NCBI RefSeq assembly: GCF_003336225.1
Contig: NZ_QPID01000001.1
Location: forward strand, 186,001 to 250,000
Length of the DNA stretch: 64,000 nucleotides
Direction of reading: 5' to 3'
Source: Corallincola holothuriorum
GTDB lineage: Bacteria > Pseudomonadota > Gammaproteobacteria > Enterobacterales > Neiellaceae
This document shows, one piece after another, positions 46,528 through 58,531 of the stretch; position 1 is the stretch's first letter, and each line of letters starts with the position of its first letter. The position numbers and the translations under genes were made by a program. The notes under the pieces were generated by a model, which worked only from the letters and a program-made list of their open reading frames with translations, had not been told where the DNA came from and did not search any database.

Positions 46528-49341
46528 ATGGAAGAAGTCGCAATGCAGGCGTGGTGGGAGTCCAGCCACTTTGCTGGAGCCAATGCAGCCTATATAGAGC
46601 CGCTGTATGAAGCCTACTTAGAAGATCCTGATTCTGTTGATATAGAGTGGCGACGTATTTTCGATAAGTTGCCGATAGTTAAGCCTGAATCGACAGAACA
46701 GTCACACATTAAAATACGCGAGTATTTTCGGACGTTAGCTAAAGAGGGCAACCGCGGCGGCGGGCAAGTCTCAGATCCGGAGCTAGATGCAAAGCAGGTG
46801 AAAGTCCTGCAGCTCATCAACGCGTTCCGTTTTCGCGGTCATCAACACGCAAACCTAGATCCCTTAGGGTTATGGCGCCAGGAACGAGTCCTTGACCTTG
46901 ATCCGAGCTTTCATAATCTTGAAGGTGACGATTTTGAGCGCGAGTTTAATGTTGGTTCATACCAAGGTGGTAGGGAAACCATGCCCCTTGGAGAGCTTAT
47001 TGATGCACTGAAGCAGACCTATTGTGGTTCTATCGGTGCAGAATATATGCATATCACTTCGACAGAAGAGAAGCGCTGGATCCAGAGCCGTTTAGAGCCG
47101 AAGCATGCAGCGGTTCATTTTTCAAAAGAAGATAAGCTTGAGTTTCTTGCTGGTTTGACCGCTGCCGAGGGATTAGAAAAGTACCTAGGTGCTAAGTTTC
47201 CTGGCGCTAAACGTTTCTCATTGGAAGGTGGTGATGCACTTATTCCGATGCTTAAAGCGTTGATCCATCATGCCGGTGAAAACGGTGCGAAGGAAGTGGT
47301 TGTCGGTATGGCGCACCGTGGCCGACTTAACGTTTTAGTAAACGTGTTAGGCAAGAAAACGGGTGAATTATTTGATGAGTTTGCCGGGAAGCATTCAGGT
47401 GGTTGGGGGTCTGGTGACGTCAAATATCATCAGGGGTTCTCATCCGACTTCGAAACGGAAGGGGGTAAGGTTCATTTAGCCTTAGCTTTTAACCCGTCGC
47501 ACCTGGAAATTGTAAATCCTGTGGTATTGGGCTCGGTTCGGGCACGTTTAGACCGCCGTGGTAACCCTGATACTAATACTGTGCTGCCTATTACTTTGCA
47601 TGGCGATTCGGCGATAGCCGGGCAGGGTGTCGTGCAAGAAACCTTTAATATGTCCCAAGCGCGGGCGTTTAAGGTTGGCGGTACCGTGCGTATCGTGATC
47701 AACAATCAGGTTGGTTTTACTACGTCTAATCAAGAAGATACCCGTTCAACACAATATTGTACCGATATCGCTAAGATGGTGCAGGCGCCTATTTTCCACG
47801 TTAATGCTGATGACGTTGAAGCGGTGGTCGAAGTGACCAAACTGGCGCTGGATTTTCGTAATACCTTCAAACGTGATGTGTTAATCGACCTCATCTGTTA
47901 TCGCCGTCATGGCCATAATGAAGCGGATGAACCTAATGCTACTCAGCCGTTAATGTACCAAAAGATCCGCAAACATCCGACGCCGCGTAAGCACTACGCT
48001 GACCGTTTGATGGCTGAGGGTACTTTGGAGCAGAGCGAAGTCTCACAAATCAACAATGATTATCGTGAGTCGCTGGACCAGGGCGAGTGCATGGTTAAAG
48101 AGTGGCGGCCGATGGAGTCACACTCTGTCGATTGGACGCCATATCTTGGCCATGATTGGGATGCGAATTATGACTCTACTGCTTCAGTAGAACGATTACA
48201 GCATTTGGGCGCGCTGATGTGCAGTTACCCCGAAGGTCATAAACTGCAATCCCGCGTTGCCAAAATCTATAATGATCGTTTAGCCATGATTAATGGTGAA
48301 CGTGCGCTTGATTGGGGCGCTGCAGAAACCTTAGCTTACGCCACGCTGCTGGATGAAGGTTATGATATTCGTTTAACCGGGCAAGATAGCGGCCGTGGAA
48401 CCTTCTTTCATCGGCACGCAGTATTACACAGTCAGCAAGATGCAACGGCGCTCATTCCGTTGAAACACCTACATGAGAAGCAGGGTAAGTTCGAAGTATT
48501 CGATTCGGTATTGTCGGAAGAAGCGGTACTGGCATTTGAGTATGGTTATACCACTGCTGAGCCTCGTGGCTTAACGATATGGGAAGCGCAATTTGGCGAT
48601 TTTGCCAACGGCGCACAGGTCGTTATAGACCAGTTCTTAAGTTCCGGTGAGCAAAAATGGGGACGTCTATGTGGTCTAACGCTGCTGTTGCCTCATGGTT
48701 ATGAAGGACAGGGGCCAGAGCACTCATCTGCAAGGTTGGAGCGTTTTCTACAGCTGTGTGCTGACCATAATATGCAGGTGTGTGTACCGTCGACTCCTGC
48801 GCAGGTATTTCATATGCTTCGGCGTCAGGTGCTTCGTAAGATGCGCCGGCCACTAATCGTCATGTCACCTAAGTCGCTGCTGCGTTTGCCTGCAGCTAGC
48901 TCTTCTTTAGATGAGCTGTCAAACGGGCGTTTCCACAATGCGATACGTGAAGTTGAGGATATCGATCCGAAAAACGTAGAGCGTGTCGTATTGTGCTCTG
49001 GCAAGGTGTATTACGATCTGGCTGAACAACGACGTAAGTCCGAGATTAATAATATTGCCATCATCCGAATCGAGCAGCTCTATCCTTTCCCTCATGAATG
49101 TCTGGCTGAAATTTTTAAAGACTATCAGCATGTTAAAGACTTCGTTTGGTGTCAGGAGGAACCTCAGAACCAAGGTGCTTGGTATTGTAGTCAGCACCAT
49201 TTCTGGACTGCTATTCCGAAAGGAGCCTCTTTGGTATACGCCGGGCGCGAAGCATCGGCAGCACCGGCGGTGGGTTACGCCTCTGTACATATTGCTCAAC
49301 AACAGGCGTTAGTGAACGACGCACTGATGATTGATAGCTAA
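46528..49341 (+). CDS. sucA: 2-oxoglutarate dehydrogenase E1 component
   Basis: SucA is the thiamine-diphosphate-dependent E1 enzyme that decarboxylates 2-oxoglutarate and transfers the succinyl group to SucB. The 937-residue protein has [49 protein letters not shown] and [13 protein letters not shown], with a C-terminal transketolase domain ([19 protein letters not shown]). The ATG at 46528 gives [13 protein letters not shown], aligning with the E. coli start; a GTG at 46513 is also in frame. Confidence 0.97.
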   Translation: MEEVAMQAWWESSHFAGANAAYIEPLYEAYLEDPDSVDIEWRRIFDKLPIVKPESTEQSHIKIREYFRTLAKEGNRGGGQVSDPELDAKQVKVLQLINAFRFRGHQHANLDPLGLWRQERVLDLDPSFHNLEGDDFEREFNVGSYQGGRETMPLGELIDALKQTYCGSIGAEYMHITSTEEKRWIQSRLEPKHAAVHFSKEDKLEFLAGLTAAEGLEKYLGAKFPGAKRFSLEGGDALIPMLKALIHHAGENGAKEVVVGMAHRGRLNVLVNVLGKKTGELFDEFAGKHSGGWGSGDVKYHQGFSSDFETEGGKVHLALAFNPSHLEIVNPVVLGSVRARLDRRGNPDTNTVLPITLHGDSAIAGQGVVQETFNMSQARAFKVGGTVRIVINNQVGFTTSNQEDTRSTQYCTDIAKMVQAPIFHVNADDVEAVVEVTKLALDFRNTFKRDVLIDLICYRRHGHNEADEPNATQPLMYQKIRKHPTPRKHYADRLMAEGTLEQSEVSQINNDYRESLDQGECMVKEWRPMESHSVDWTPYLGHDWDANYDSTASVERLQHLGALMCSYPEGHKLQSRVAKIYNDRLAMINGERALDWGAAETLAYATLLDEGYDIRLTGQDSGRGTFFHRHAVLHSQQDATALIPLKHLHEKQGKFEVFDSVLSEEAVLAFEYGYTTAEPRGLTIWEAQFGDFANGAQVVIDQFLSSGEQKWGRLCGLTLLLPHGYEGQGPEHSSARLERFLQLCADHNMQVCVPSTPAQVFHMLRRQVLRKMRRPLIVMSPKSLLRLPAASSSLDELSNGRFHNAIREVEDIDPKNVERVVLCSGKVYYDLAEQRRKSEINNIAIIRIEQLYPFPHECLAEIFKDYQHVKDFVWCQEEPQNQGAWYCSQHHFWTAIPKGASLVYAGREASAAPAVGYASVHIAQQQALVNDALMIDS

Positions 49342-49364
49342 TTGCTAGGAAGGAACGAATAAAA

Positions 49365-50561
49365 ATGACAATCGAGATTAAAGTCCCGGTACTCCCTGAA
49401 TCAGTTGCTGATGCCACAGTTGCGACCTGGCATAAACAACCTGGAGAGGCAATTGCTCGTGACGAAAATATCGTTGATATCGAGACTGATAAAGTTGTTC
49501 TCGAAGTAGTAGCGCCTGAAGACGGTACCTTGGTAGAGATCATCCATCCCGAAGGTGACACTGTGTTGGCGGAGCAAGTGATTGCTAAGTTCAAGGCGGG
49601 TGCAGTCGCAGGACAGGAAGTGGCTCCAGCTCAAGCAGCACAGGCACCGGCAGCCAGTGAGGCCGCTGAAGCTGCTTCAAATGATGTCTTGAGCCCTTCG
49701 GTTCGCCGTATCTTGGGTGAGAAAGGTATCACTGAAGCGCATGCCATCGCGGAAATTAAGGGCACAGGTAAGGGCGGTCGCATCACTAAAGAAGATGTCG
49801 ACGCCTATGCTGCAAAAGCGCCGGCCCCAGCAGGTGCTGCCGTAGCTGCAGTTGCACCTGGGCGCAGCGAAAAACGCGTACCGATGACTCGTTTGCGTAA
49901 GCGTATTGCCGAACGTCTGCTTGAAGCAAAGCAGTCTACAGCCATGTTGACAACCTTCAATGAAGTTAACATGAAGCCAATCATGGATATCCGTAAGCAG
50001 TATCAAGAGCAGTTTGAAAAGAAGCACGGTATTCGCTTGGGCTTTATGTCTTTCTATGTGAAGGCTGTGACCGAAGCATTGAAGCGTTATCCAGAAGTAA
50101 ATGCATCCCTTGATGGTGATGATCTGGTTTATCACAACTATTTCGATATCAGTATTGCAGTATCAACGCCCCGCGGTTTGGTGACGCCAGTACTAAAAGA
50201 TGCTGATACGCTGTCGTTAGCACAAACTGAGGACGCCATTAAGCAGCTGGCGCTTAAAGGGCGTGATGGTAAGTTGACTGTTGATGAGATTATGGGTGGC
50301 AACTTTACCATCACTAACGGTGGTGTGTTCGGCTCGCTAATGTCGACGCCAATCATCAACCCGCCGCAAAGTGCGATCCTGGGGATGCATAAGATCCAGC
50401 CACGCCCTATGGCCGTTGATGGCAAGGTAGAGATTTTACCTATGATGTATCTGGCGCTGTCGTACGATCATCGAATTATCGATGGCAAGGAGTCGGTTGG
50501 CTTCTTGGTGACGATTAAAGAACTATTAGAAGACCCAACACGTCTTCTGTTGGATCTCTAA
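49365..50561 (+). CDS. sucB: Dihydrolipoamide succinyltransferase (E2)
   Basis: SucB is the E2 core of the 2-oxoglutarate dehydrogenase complex. The 398-residue protein has an N-terminal lipoyl domain with Lys43 in [10 protein letters not shown], an alanine/proline linker, a peripheral subunit-binding domain ([14 protein letters not shown], about residues 108-145), a second flexible alanine-rich linker, and the catalytic domain ending with His369 and Asp373 in [26 protein letters not shown] precedes the ATG. The E3 subunit is not encoded here. Confidence 0.97.
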   Translation: MTIEIKVPVLPESVADATVATWHKQPGEAIARDENIVDIETDKVVLEVVAPEDGTLVEIIHPEGDTVLAEQVIAKFKAGAVAGQEVAPAQAAQAPAASEAAEAASNDVLSPSVRRILGEKGITEAHAIAEIKGTGKGGRITKEDVDAYAAKAPAPAGAAVAAVAPGRSEKRVPMTRLRKRIAERLLEAKQSTAMLTTFNEVNMKPIMDIRKQYQEQFEKKHGIRLGFMSFYVKAVTEALKRYPEVNASLDGDDLVYHNYFDISIAVSTPRGLVTPVLKDADTLSLAQTEDAIKQLALKGRDGKLTVDEIMGGNFTITNGGVFGSLMSTPIINPPQSAILGMHKIQPRPMAVDGKVEILPMMYLALSYDHRIIDGKESVGFLVTIKELLEDPTRLLLDL

Positions 50562-50572
50562 ATTTAAGTTTG

Positions 50573-50619
50573 CCCCGCTTTAGCGGGGTCAATAAAGAGC
50601 TGAGGGCATATAAATGCCC
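50573..50619 (+). other. Two hairpins between sucB and sucC
   Basis: CCCCGC/GCGGGG (50573-50578, 50583-50588; loop TTTA) is followed by GGGCAT/ATGCCC (50604-50609, 50614-50619; loop ATAA). Neither has a T-run. They could protect or process the message and so set different levels for the two enzymes. Confidence 0.5.
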
Positions 50620-50656
50620 AGGCTATGTTCCCATCATTCAAACTGGATAATGTCCA

Positions 50657-51826
50657 ATGAACTTGCATGAGTATCAGGCAAAACAACTGTTTGCCGAATA
50701 TGGACTGCCTGTCTCCGAAGGTTTCGCGGTAGATACACCGCAAGCAGCCGTTGAAGCTGCTGATCGAATCGGCGGTGACATGTGGGTAGTAAAATGTCAG
50801 GTACACGCCGGCGGTCGCGGAAAAGCGGGCGGTGTAAAACTGGCGAAGAAGAAAGACGAAATTAAGGCCTTTGCCCAAGAGTGGTTAGGTAAGAATTTGG
50901 TCACTTATCAAACTGACGAAAAAGGTCAGCCTGTTACTAAGATTTTGGTTGAATCATGCTCTGATATCGACCAAGAGCTCTACCTGGGTGCCGTCGTTGA
51001 CCGAGCCACGCAGCGTGTTGTTTTTATGGCATCAACTGAAGGTGGCGTAGAAATTGAAAAGGTAGCGGAAGAAACACCTGAACTCATTCATAAAGCAATG
51101 ATTGATCCTTTGGTTGGCCCGCAAGCTTATCAAGCGCGTGATTTGGCTTTTAAATTGGGCCTTGTGGGACAACAGATACGCCAGTTCACCAAGATCTTTA
51201 TGGGTCTGGGTAAAATGTTCACCGATTATGATTTTGCCCTGTTGGAGATCAACCCGCTGGTTATCACTAAACAGGGTGATCTGCATTGCTTAGATGGCAA
51301 GATCAATATCGATAGCAACGCTATGTATCGCCAGCCTAAACTGCAAGAGATGCATGATCCGTCGCAGGAAGATGCTCGTGAAGCGCATGCAGCCCAATGG
51401 GAACTGAACTACGTAGCGCTTGATGGCAGCATTGGTTGTATGGTCAATGGTGCGGGCTTGGCAATGGCGACGATGGACATTGTAAACCTGCATGGTGGTG
51501 AGCCAGCTAACTTCCTCGATGTTGGTGGTGGTGCAACGAAAGATCGCGTGGTTGAAGCATTCAAAATTATTCTGTCTGACGACAATGTAAAAGCTGTCTT
51601 GGTGAATATTTTTGGTGGCATCGTTCGCTGTGACTTGATTGCGGATGGCATCATTGGTGCAGTAGAAGAAGTGGGTGTCGAAGTGCCAGTAGTGGTTCGT
51701 TTAGAAGGCAACAATGCAGAGTTAGGTGCTAAGAAATTGGCTGATTCTGGATTAAACATTATTGCAGCAACTAGCCTGACTGACGCAGCTCAGCAAGTGG
51801 TTAAAGCAGCGGAGGCTAACCAATGA
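50657..51826 (+). CDS. sucC: Succinyl-CoA synthetase beta subunit
   Basis: SucC forms with SucD the enzyme that converts succinyl-CoA to succinate with ATP or GTP formation. The 389-residue protein has an ATP-grasp N-terminal half ([36 protein letters not shown]) and a C-terminal half with [18 protein letters not shown] and [17 protein letters not shown]. Its stop overlaps sucD (ATGA), giving equal production of the two subunits. Confidence 0.97.
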   Translation: MNLHEYQAKQLFAEYGLPVSEGFAVDTPQAAVEAADRIGGDMWVVKCQVHAGGRGKAGGVKLAKKKDEIKAFAQEWLGKNLVTYQTDEKGQPVTKILVESCSDIDQELYLGAVVDRATQRVVFMASTEGGVEIEKVAEETPELIHKAMIDPLVGPQAYQARDLAFKLGLVGQQIRQFTKIFMGLGKMFTDYDFALLEINPLVITKQGDLHCLDGKINIDSNAMYRQPKLQEMHDPSQEDAREAHAAQWELNYVALDGSIGCMVNGAGLAMATMDIVNLHGGEPANFLDVGGGATKDRVVEAFKIILSDDNVKAVLVNIFGGIVRCDLIADGIIGAVEEVGVEVPVVVRLEGNNAELGAKKLADSGLNIIAATSLTDAAQQVVKAAEANQ

Positions 51827-52695
51827 GTGTTTTGATTAATAAAGATACTAAGGTTATCTGCCAAGGTTTTACCGGTGGTCAGGGTACTTTCCACTCGGAG
51901 CAGGCCATCGAGTATGGTACGCAGATGGTCGGTGGCGTAAGCCCAGGTAAAGGCGGACAGACGCATTTAGGCCTTCCTGTATTTAATACCGTCAGCGAGG
52001 CTGTGGCAGCGACTGGCGCAACAGCGTCAGTTATTTATGTACCAGCTCCTTTTTGTAAAGATGCGATCCTTGAAGCAATTGACGCTGGTATTAAGCTGAT
52101 TGTCACTATTACTGAAGGTATACCAACATTGGATATGCTGGAAGTGAAGATCAAGCTTGACCAATCTGGCGTACGCATGATTGGACCTAACTGCCCAGGC
52201 GTCATTACACCGGGTGAATCTAAGATCGGCATCATGCCTGGTCATATTCATAAGCCGGGTAAGGTGGGTATTGTTTCCCGCTCAGGAACGTTGACCTATG
52301 AAGCGGTTAAACAAACAACCGATGAAGGCTTTGGTCAGTCAACTTGTGTAGGTATCGGTGGTGACCCTATCCCTGGCACAAACTTCATTGATGTTTTGGC
52401 TATGTTTGAGAAAGATCCTCAAACTGAAGCTATCGTGATGATTGGTGAGATTGGTGGTACAGCAGAAGAAGAAGCAGCGGCCTTTATTAAGGCTAACGTG
52501 ACTAAGCCAGTCGTTTCCTATATTGCTGGTGTTACAGCGCCCGCAGGCAAACGTATGGGCCATGCTGGTGCCATCATTGCAGGCGGGAAAGGAACAGCAG
52601 ACGAGAAATTTGCTGCCCTTGAAGACGCTGGCGTTAAAACAGTACGTAGCCTTGCTGATATCGGTGCGGCACTAAGAGAGATTGCTGGCTGGTAA
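51823..52695 (+). CDS. sucD: Succinyl-CoA synthetase alpha subunit
   Basis: SucD binds CoA and carries the phosphohistidine intermediate. The 290-residue protein has [17 protein letters not shown], the CoA-binding Rossmann part with [39 protein letters not shown] and the phosphorylated His247 in [10 protein letters not shown]. It is the last gene of the suc unit, followed by a terminator. Confidence 0.97.
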   Translation: MSVLINKDTKVICQGFTGGQGTFHSEQAIEYGTQMVGGVSPGKGGQTHLGLPVFNTVSEAVAATGATASVIYVPAPFCKDAILEAIDAGIKLIVTITEGIPTLDMLEVKIKLDQSGVRMIGPNCPGVITPGESKIGIMPGHIHKPGKVGIVSRSGTLTYEAVKQTTDEGFGQSTCVGIGGDPIPGTNFIDVLAMFEKDPQTEAIVMIGEIGGTAEEEAAAFIKANVTKPVVSYIAGVTAPAGKRMGHAGAIIAGGKGTADEKFAALEDAGVKTVRSLADIGAALREIAGW

Positions 52696-52718
52696 TTTCC
52701 GGTGCGCTAACCTCTGAG

Positions 52719-52743
52719 AGGCCACCTTAAGGGTGGCCTTTTT
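52719..52743 (+). terminator. Intrinsic terminator after sucD
   Basis: AGGCCACC (52719-52726) and GGTGGCCT (52732-52739) form an 8-bp GC-rich stem with a 5-base loop, followed by TTTT. Confidence 0.85.
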
Positions 52744-52850
52744 CGTTTCTGTTTTTGCCACGGCTGCGCAGGCGATAAAAGTGAGCGAAATAGGATCACT
52801 CTTTTAGCGGTCTCTATTTCAACTATTAGATATTTTGTCTGGAGAGCACA

Positions 52851-53360
52851 TTGGCTATTTGGGAGCGCTGTCGCGCATGGGTGTTTCAACTCGTGTTCTT
52901 TGTCTTGGTATGGTGGGTTGTTCAGTGGCTTTATACGCAGAAGCTGCTCGACGTGGGAGAAACGCTTCCCGCCTTTGAGCTTGTTACGCTGGAGCAGGAG
53001 GTCGTTTCTAGTGATTCGTTACGAGGGCGCCCAACGTTGCTCTATTTTTTTGCCCCTTGGTGTGGCGTATGCCACTTCAGTATTGATGCGGTAGACGATC
53101 TTAAGCTGAGTAATCCAAATCTGAATGTCATTGCGGTAGCTTTGGACTATCAGTCAACGACTGAAGTCGATGAGTTCATTGCTCAACATGATTTAACTAT
53201 ACCTGTGGTTTTAGGTGACAGGGCGATGGCCAATGCATATAAAATCACAGCTTTCCCTACCTATTACACGATAGATTCTGCAGGCATTGTTGTCTCAAAG
53301 GATATGGGGGTAACAACTTCGGCCGGTTTGTTGGCCAGAACTTGGTTGGCAAAACAATAA
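52851..53360 (+). CDS. Membrane-anchored thioredoxin-fold protein (TlpA/ScsD-like)
   Basis: This 169-residue protein has one N-terminal membrane helix (about residues 10-30, VFQLVFFVLVWWVVQWLY) and a periplasmic thioredoxin-like domain with the redox motif WCGVC in LLYFFAPWCGVCHFSIDAV, and a cis-proline-type ITAFPTYYTID. It should exchange or reduce disulfides in the periplasm and most resembles TlpA/ScsD. The start is TTG at 52851 with GGAGAG upstream; the next in-frame ATG would remove the anchor and the active site. It stands alone, after the suc terminator and before a large gap, so its partner is unknown. Confidence 0.85.
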   Translation: MAIWERCRAWVFQLVFFVLVWWVVQWLYTQKLLDVGETLPAFELVTLEQEVVSSDSLRGRPTLLYFFAPWCGVCHFSIDAVDDLKLSNPNLNVIAVALDYQSTTEVDEFIAQHDLTIPVVLGDRAMANAYKITAFPTYYTIDSAGIVVSKDMGVTTSAGLLARTWLAKQ

Positions 53361-54181
53361 GTGGCGGATTTTTTTACATTCCCTAATCATATTGCGCTAG
53401 AAAACGCGCTGTAAACTTCTTTTAAAGTTGCTTAGGGAAGTGTTTGTCGATGCTTCATCGAATTGTCACATTTTACAGCTATTTTTAAAGACTTTTTTGC
53501 GCAAACCCGCGTCCTGTCGGTGCCTCAGAGAGGTTGGCTACATTTGCACAAAATTAGGGCAATTTGGCTGCAGGCCGCGTCGTTTCTGGGCTGAAGTCAG
53601 TTATCCACCAAAACTGTGGATAAGTGTGTTGATAGCTATGTTACACATGCCTAGAGGCCGCATTGTTACGTTTCGAATTGCCGATTCGTTACTATTGCTT
53701 GATGGTTTTAACGCATTGATTTTAAGTTGTTTTTATAATCATTTGTTCGTTAGATAAACGCAGCGGTTAAAAATTGTACAGCTTCTTGTTGTTACATTGT
53801 CGCTGTGCATTACTTTCTTAAAACAATAAAAAAACAAGAGATTTTTTTGAATTTTTCGTTCCATAGTCTAGATTGTGTGAGCTTTCTCATGTCAAGGCTT
53901 TTTAGGCAAAAGATTGTAGTGAAAATGAGAAAATAAGGCGCTAGATCAAGTTTAGTTTGCTCATCGCCTGCGCTCAGCCCAATATTCTTTAAAGATTCAT
54001 ATACTCTGGTAAATAGTGATCTTTTTAGGTGTTTGTCCGTTAATGATTTGCGAACCTTAAATTTATTCATCTTTTTGTCATGATTTGTGACCTTTTGATT
54101 TTGTTCTGTAGCAGATGAGATGGGTGATCCGAGCAGTTAAACCATGTATATTCATAACCCCTGATTTGTTTGGCCTTCTGA
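53361..54181. other. 821-base gap without a convincing gene
   Basis: Open frames at 53428-53757 (plus) and 53810-54070 (minus) have no ribosome site and no recognisable family, so I do not call them. The region holds paired DnaA-box-like sequences (listed separately), an AT-rich stretch around 53820-53865 and a few GATC sites (near 53944, 54018 and 54126). No clear terminator, tRNA or LexA site was seen. Confidence 0.6.
53601..53623. promoter_or_regulatory. Head-to-head DnaA-box-like pair
   Basis: TTATCCACC (53601-53609) is followed after 5 bases by TGTGGATAA (53615-53623), the exact reverse complement of the consensus DnaA box TTATCCACA. The inner eight bases form a perfect inverted repeat, so a hairpin or a dimeric repressor site is also possible. 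Confidence 0.45.
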
Positions 54182-55513
54182 ATGCAAAATCTGCTCTCAT
54201 CCCCTATAGCACCAACCTTAAAACGTATGACTTTACCCATTTGCCTGGGGATGGTGATGCTGATGAGTTTTAATTTGGTGGACACTTTTTTCATTAGCTT
54301 GTTGGGGACTGAGCCATTAGCGGCAATTAGCTTTACCTTCCCTGTGACCTTTTCAATTATCAGTATGGTGATTGGCTTAGGAATTGGTACTTCAGCAGTG
54401 CTCGGGCGATTTGCTGGTCAGGGAAAATCAGAAGAGGCCAAAGCCCATGGTACGGCCGCGATCTATTTAACCGCCTTGTTGGTTGCAAGCTTATCTTTAG
54501 TGACCTTTTTGCTTGCTGATGAGATCTTTTCACTTCTAGGCGCTTCTGACGCGCAGATACGCTTAGTCATGGAGTATATGAACTTATGGCTTTTAGGTAG
54601 TGTGTTCTTGGCCTTGCCTATGGTCGGTAATGCTGTATTTAGAGCTAACGGGGAAACTAAGCTACCGAGCCTTTACATGGCGCTTGGTGGTGCGATCAAT
54701 GCGGTATTAGATCCACTGTTGATATTTGGTATTGGGCCATTTCCAGAGATGGGGATCAGCGGGGCGGCGTTAGCCAGTGTCATTTCATTTTTTATCGGCT
54801 CTGTCATTATCATCACCGTACTAGCAAATCGTCATGGTTTAATTAATTGGTTTCCGTCTGCCGGGCTCCTCCAAGCTTGGCAACGCATTTTGAATATTGC
54901 TTTGCCTGCGGCAGGTGCAAATATGCTCACGCCGTTGGCTATGGCCGTCATGACAGCTATGGTTGCAAGTTACGGTGCTGCTGCGGTGGCTGCGTACGGC
55001 GTTGGTACTCGTCTAGAGTCAATTGCCAGCCTAGTGGTGTTGGCCTTGTCTATGTCATTGCCGCCGCTAGTGAGCCAAAATCATGGTGCAGGTAACTGGC
55101 TCCGAGTCCGAGAAGCTTACTTGTTGGCGATTAAGTTTGTAATGATTTGGCAAGGGGTTGTTTACCTACTTTTGTTGGCTACAGGTGGCTTCATCGCTAG
55201 TGCGTTTAGTCAGGATGAATCTGTTGCCGATATCATTATGTTGTTTATCTTAATCCTTCCATTTGGGTATGGTTTTCAAGGCGTGACGATTTTGACAAAC
55301 TCCAGCTTTAATGCGCTCCATCAACCTCACCGAGCACTGTTACTTAGTTTTGCGCGCTTCTTCCTCTTCTTTGTGCCTTTGGCTTATTTGGGGGGGCAGT
55401 GGTTTGGTATCCAAGGCCTGTTTCTCGGTGGTTTGGTCGGTACCATACTGACCGGGGTGATTGCTTTCTGTTGGTTTCGCAAACAGCTTAATTTACATCT
55501 GCAGGAGGCATAA
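54182..55513 (+). CDS. MATE family efflux transporter
   Basis: This 443-residue protein has twelve predicted membrane helices and the two-fold MATE layout: [37 protein letters not shown] in the first half and a matching second half beginning [42 protein letters not shown]. Such transporters export cationic drugs or metabolites in exchange for Na+ or H+. The exact substrate cannot be read from sequence. Its stop overlaps the uvrB start (TAATG), an unusual partnership for an excision-repair gene. It is not the norM orthologue, which lies at 58516-59883. Confidence 0.9.
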   Translation: MQNLLSSPIAPTLKRMTLPICLGMVMLMSFNLVDTFFISLLGTEPLAAISFTFPVTFSIISMVIGLGIGTSAVLGRFAGQGKSEEAKAHGTAAIYLTALLVASLSLVTFLLADEIFSLLGASDAQIRLVMEYMNLWLLGSVFLALPMVGNAVFRANGETKLPSLYMALGGAINAVLDPLLIFGIGPFPEMGISGAALASVISFFIGSVIIITVLANRHGLINWFPSAGLLQAWQRILNIALPAAGANMLTPLAMAVMTAMVASYGAAAVAAYGVGTRLESIASLVVLALSMSLPPLVSQNHGAGNWLRVREAYLLAIKFVMIWQGVVYLLLLATGGFIASAFSQDESVADIIMLFILILPFGYGFQGVTILTNSSFNALHQPHRALLLSFARFFLFFVPLAYLGGQWFGIQGLFLGGLVGTILTGVIAFCWFRKQLNLHLQEA

Positions 55514-57519
55514 TGAGTAAGCCTTTTAAGCTCCATTCCCAATTTGCACCGGCCGGTGATCAGCCGCAGGCAATCGAAAAGTTGATTGATGGTCTGGAAG
55601 CGGGATTAGCGCACCAGACCTTATTGGGAGTAACGGGTTCAGGTAAAACCTTTACCATGGCGAATGTGATCGCTGAGCTAAACCGGCCAACTTTAATCAT
55701 GGCTCACAATAAGACATTGGCGGCGCAGCTTTATGGAGAAATGAAAGAGTTTTTCCCTAACAACGCTGTTGAGTATTTTGTCTCTTATTACGATTACTAT
55801 CAGCCCGAAGCCTACGTGCCGACCACGGATACCTTCATCGAAAAAGATGCGGCCGTTAATGCTCATATTGAGCAGATGCGTCTATCTGCAACTAAAGCAC
55901 TGATGGAGCGTCGAGATGTTATTTTGGTGGCCTCTGTGTCCGCCATTTATGGCCTTGGGGATCCGGACGCTTACTTAAAAATGCTATTGCACCTTCGGGT
56001 TGGCGACATGATTGATCAACGTGCGATCCTGCGCCGTTTGGCGGAGCTGCAATACACTCGCAATGACGTTGAGTTCCAGCGTGCTAATTACCGGGTGAGG
56101 GGAGATGTGATTGATATTTTTCCAGCCGAGTCAGATAGAAATGCAATCAGAGTCGAATTGTTTGACGAAGAGATTGAGCGCTTAGTCGAATTTGATCCTT
56201 TGACTGGCGCGCAGGAGCGAGTGTTACAGCGTTATACCATCTACCCTAAGTCTCATTACGTGACGCCGCGGGAACGGATACTGGAAGCCGCTGAATCGAT
56301 AAAGCTAGAACTGAAAGAGCGACGAGAGCAGTTGCTATCCATCAATAAACTGGTTGAAGAGCAGCGCATTTCGCAGCGTACTATGTTCGATATCGAGATG
56401 ATGAACGAATTAGGCTATTGCTCCGGCATTGAGAATTACTCACGTTATTTGTCTGGTCGCACACCGGGCGAGCCACCACCAACGCTGATTGATTATCTAC
56501 CGGCAGATGGGCTGGTTATTTTAGATGAATCCCATGTGACCGTGCCGCAGATCGGAGCCATGTACAAGGGCGACCGCTCCCGCAAAGAAACCTTGGTCGA
56601 GTTTGGCTTTCGTCTCCCTTCGGCCTTGGACAACCGGCCGCTACGCTTTGAAGAGTTTGAGGCGATCGCACCGCAAACTATCTATGTCTCGGCGACGCCG
56701 GGAAAATATGAGTTAGAGCGTTCAGGCGGTGATGTGATTGAGCAAGTTGTTCGTCCTACGGGCTTGTTGGATCCGGAAATCGAAGTTCGTCCAGTGGCTA
56801 CACAAGTGGACGATTTGATGTCAGAAATAAATCAACGTGTGGCGCTCAATGAGCGTGTATTGGTAACGACACTTACCAAGCGTATGGCGGAGGATCTGTC
56901 GGAGTATTTGGACGAACATGGTATACGCGTGCGCTATCTGCATTCTGATATTGATACCGTTGAGCGGGTAGAGATTATTCGGGATCTGCGTTTGGGTGAA
57001 TTTGATGTGTTGGTAGGTATCAACCTATTACGAGAAGGTTTGGATATGCCAGAAGTGTCTCTGGTTGCCATTCTGGATGCCGACAAAGAGGGCTTTTTGC
57101 GCTCCGACCGCTCATTGATTCAAACCATGGGGCGTGCAGCACGTAATGTTCGGGGTAAAGCTATCTTATATGGTGACAAAATCACCGGCTCTATGCAGCG
57201 TGCGATTGATGAAACGACTCGCCGTCGAGCTAAGCAGGAAGCACATAACCTTGAGAATGGCATTGTCCCAACTGGGCTTAATAAGAAAATTGCTGACGTC
57301 ATGGATTTAGGTCAGAAGTCAGGTAAAAAACAGAATAAAGCGTTGGCTATTGCCGAGCGAAAGGCGAGTTATGTACCTGCAGATCCTGCTCAGTTGGCGA
57401 AGCAGATCGCCGAACTAGAAGCAAAGATGTATGAACATGCAAAAAATTTGGAATTTGAAGAGGCCGGGCGTATACGTGATCAAGTGAAACAGTTGCAACA
57501 CTCTATGGTTGTAAGCTGA
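55513..57519 (+). CDS. uvrB: UvrB, excinuclease ABC subunit B
   Basis: UvrB is the damage-verifying helicase-like subunit of nucleotide excision repair. The 668-residue protein has Walker [16 protein letters not shown], the damage-probing beta-hairpin with [21 protein letters not shown], helicase motifs ([36 protein letters not shown]) and a C-terminal UVR domain ([28 protein letters not shown]) that binds UvrA/UvrC. It overlaps the upstream MATE gene by one base and the 3' end of the opposite-strand DUF3080 gene by 17 bases. Confidence 0.97.
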   Translation: MSKPFKLHSQFAPAGDQPQAIEKLIDGLEAGLAHQTLLGVTGSGKTFTMANVIAELNRPTLIMAHNKTLAAQLYGEMKEFFPNNAVEYFVSYYDYYQPEAYVPTTDTFIEKDAAVNAHIEQMRLSATKALMERRDVILVASVSAIYGLGDPDAYLKMLLHLRVGDMIDQRAILRRLAELQYTRNDVEFQRANYRVRGDVIDIFPAESDRNAIRVELFDEEIERLVEFDPLTGAQERVLQRYTIYPKSHYVTPRERILEAAESIKLELKERREQLLSINKLVEEQRISQRTMFDIEMMNELGYCSGIENYSRYLSGRTPGEPPPTLIDYLPADGLVILDESHVTVPQIGAMYKGDRSRKETLVEFGFRLPSALDNRPLRFEEFEAIAPQTIYVSATPGKYELERSGGDVIEQVVRPTGLLDPEIEVRPVATQVDDLMSEINQRVALNERVLVTTLTKRMAEDLSEYLDEHGIRVRYLHSDIDTVERVEIIRDLRLGEFDVLVGINLLREGLDMPEVSLVAILDADKEGFLRSDRSLIQTMGRAARNVRGKAILYGDKITGSMQRAIDETTRRRAKQEAHNLENGIVPTGLNKKIADVMDLGQKSGKKQNKALAIAERKASYVPADPAQLAKQIAELEAKMYEHAKNLEFEEAGRIRDQVKQLQHSMVVS

Positions 57520-58531
57520 GCCCGCAGCGATGAAATAACTTTTGCCAAGTTTGCTGCTGGTGTTTAGCGGCTGTTTTGATACGTTGATAGTAACCGTCAT
57601 CACTGGTCAATAAACCTATAGTGTTGCTCACCTCAGTGTCACCATACAGTGGACGTAGCAACGGCTTCACCTCCTGCAGTTCTCGTAATAATTGCGAGAC
57701 TACTGGTTGTACGGTGGTTGCATAGTAACCACGCAAATACCCCTTAAGCCTTTTCGCAGCGGGGCTTGGTTTGTTGTCTATACAAGTGACTTCGGGTAGC
57801 TTAACTCGTAATAACGCATTGGTGATGGCGAGCCAAGCAAGGGTGTTCTCGCTGTCTATAGCTAGCTGCCCCAGATAGTGATTGCCTTGGAGCTGGTACA
57901 GTATTTGTTCAAAAGATTGATCTAGTTGCTGGGCAAACGTTATTGTTTGATGCATCTGTTCGTTTAGCCGGGAGAGACCTTCGATAGCAGTGGAACGGCC
58001 GCGGCGGGGCAAGTGACGCTGGCTTGGCGGTTTAAATAGGCCGCGAATTATTGGATCACTCCACAGTACCTTTTGCCATACACTGGCGAGCTGTTGCTGT
58101 TTGGTTTCTCTCAGCGTTTTTAACCATTTTATTTGCTCATTGCTTTGCTGCTGTTTAAGGCATAGCTCCAAGGTTGAGAGCAGTTGTGTCTCATAAATCA
58201 GTTGTTGAGACGCCGTCATTACTTTCCCTAAAATGCTATTTCGCTCTCCCATGCGTAGTGTTAAGCCACATTCTCTGTACTGCCAGATCTCTGTCATGCT
58301 GTAGCGGATCTCTTTTAACGGGGGCGTCTTGTCCGCAGCGGATGGAAGGGGAGAAACGGCGGAGATTAAGGGAGGGGTTAGCTCTAGGTGCTCATCTCCT
58401 AGTAACCGGTTGAGGCGAATATGGTTTTGATAAAGAGCCTCGTCGGCGGGCGAAATTTTGCTGCAGCTCAACAACAAAAAGCTGCAGCACAAAAGGTAGA
58501 TGAGTTTGGTTGTTGCTATCGCTTTTGCCAA
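57503..58531 (-). CDS. DUF3080 lipoprotein
   Basis: This 342-residue protein has a lipoprotein signal (lipobox LLSC, about residue 23) and resembles the DUF3080 family of unknown function. The mature part starts [21 protein letters not shown] and contains [30 protein letters not shown], a typical DUF3080 stretch with conserved cysteine, then helices rich in glutamine and leucine. The start is TTG at 58531, lying inside the end of norM (16-base overlap). Its 3' end overlaps the end of uvrB. Confidence 0.8.
   Translation of the reverse strand: MAKAIATTKLIYLLCCSFLLLSCSKISPADEALYQNHIRLNRLLGDEHLELTPPLISAVSPLPSAADKTPPLKEIRYSMTEIWQYRECGLTLRMGERNSILGKVMTASQQLIYETQLLSTLELCLKQQQSNEQIKWLKTLRETKQQQLASVWQKVLWSDPIIRGLFKPPSQRHLPRRGRSTAIEGLSRLNEQMHQTITFAQQLDQSFEQILYQLQGNHYLGQLAIDSENTLAWLAITNALLRVKLPEVTCIDNKPSPAAKRLKGYLRGYYATTVQPVVSQLLRELQEVKPLLRPLYGDTEVSNTIGLLTSDDGYYQRIKTAAKHQQQTWQKLFHRCGLSLQP

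Noticed and set aside
53521-53560. Sigma-54-like GG/GC element near 53533-53548
   Set aside because: The spacing between GG and GC is off by two bases in either register.
53428-53757. 109-codon plus-strand open frame in the 821-base gap
   Set aside because: Translation is cysteine/arginine-rich without domain pattern and no ribosome site precedes it.
53810-54070. 86-codon minus-strand open frame
   Set aside because: Very AT-rich, lysine/phenylalanine-rich translation with no start signal or family match.
53361-54181. Chromosomal replication origin
   Set aside because: Only two DnaA-like boxes and few GATC sites were seen, and no dnaA, mnmG, mioC or rpmH neighbour is present.
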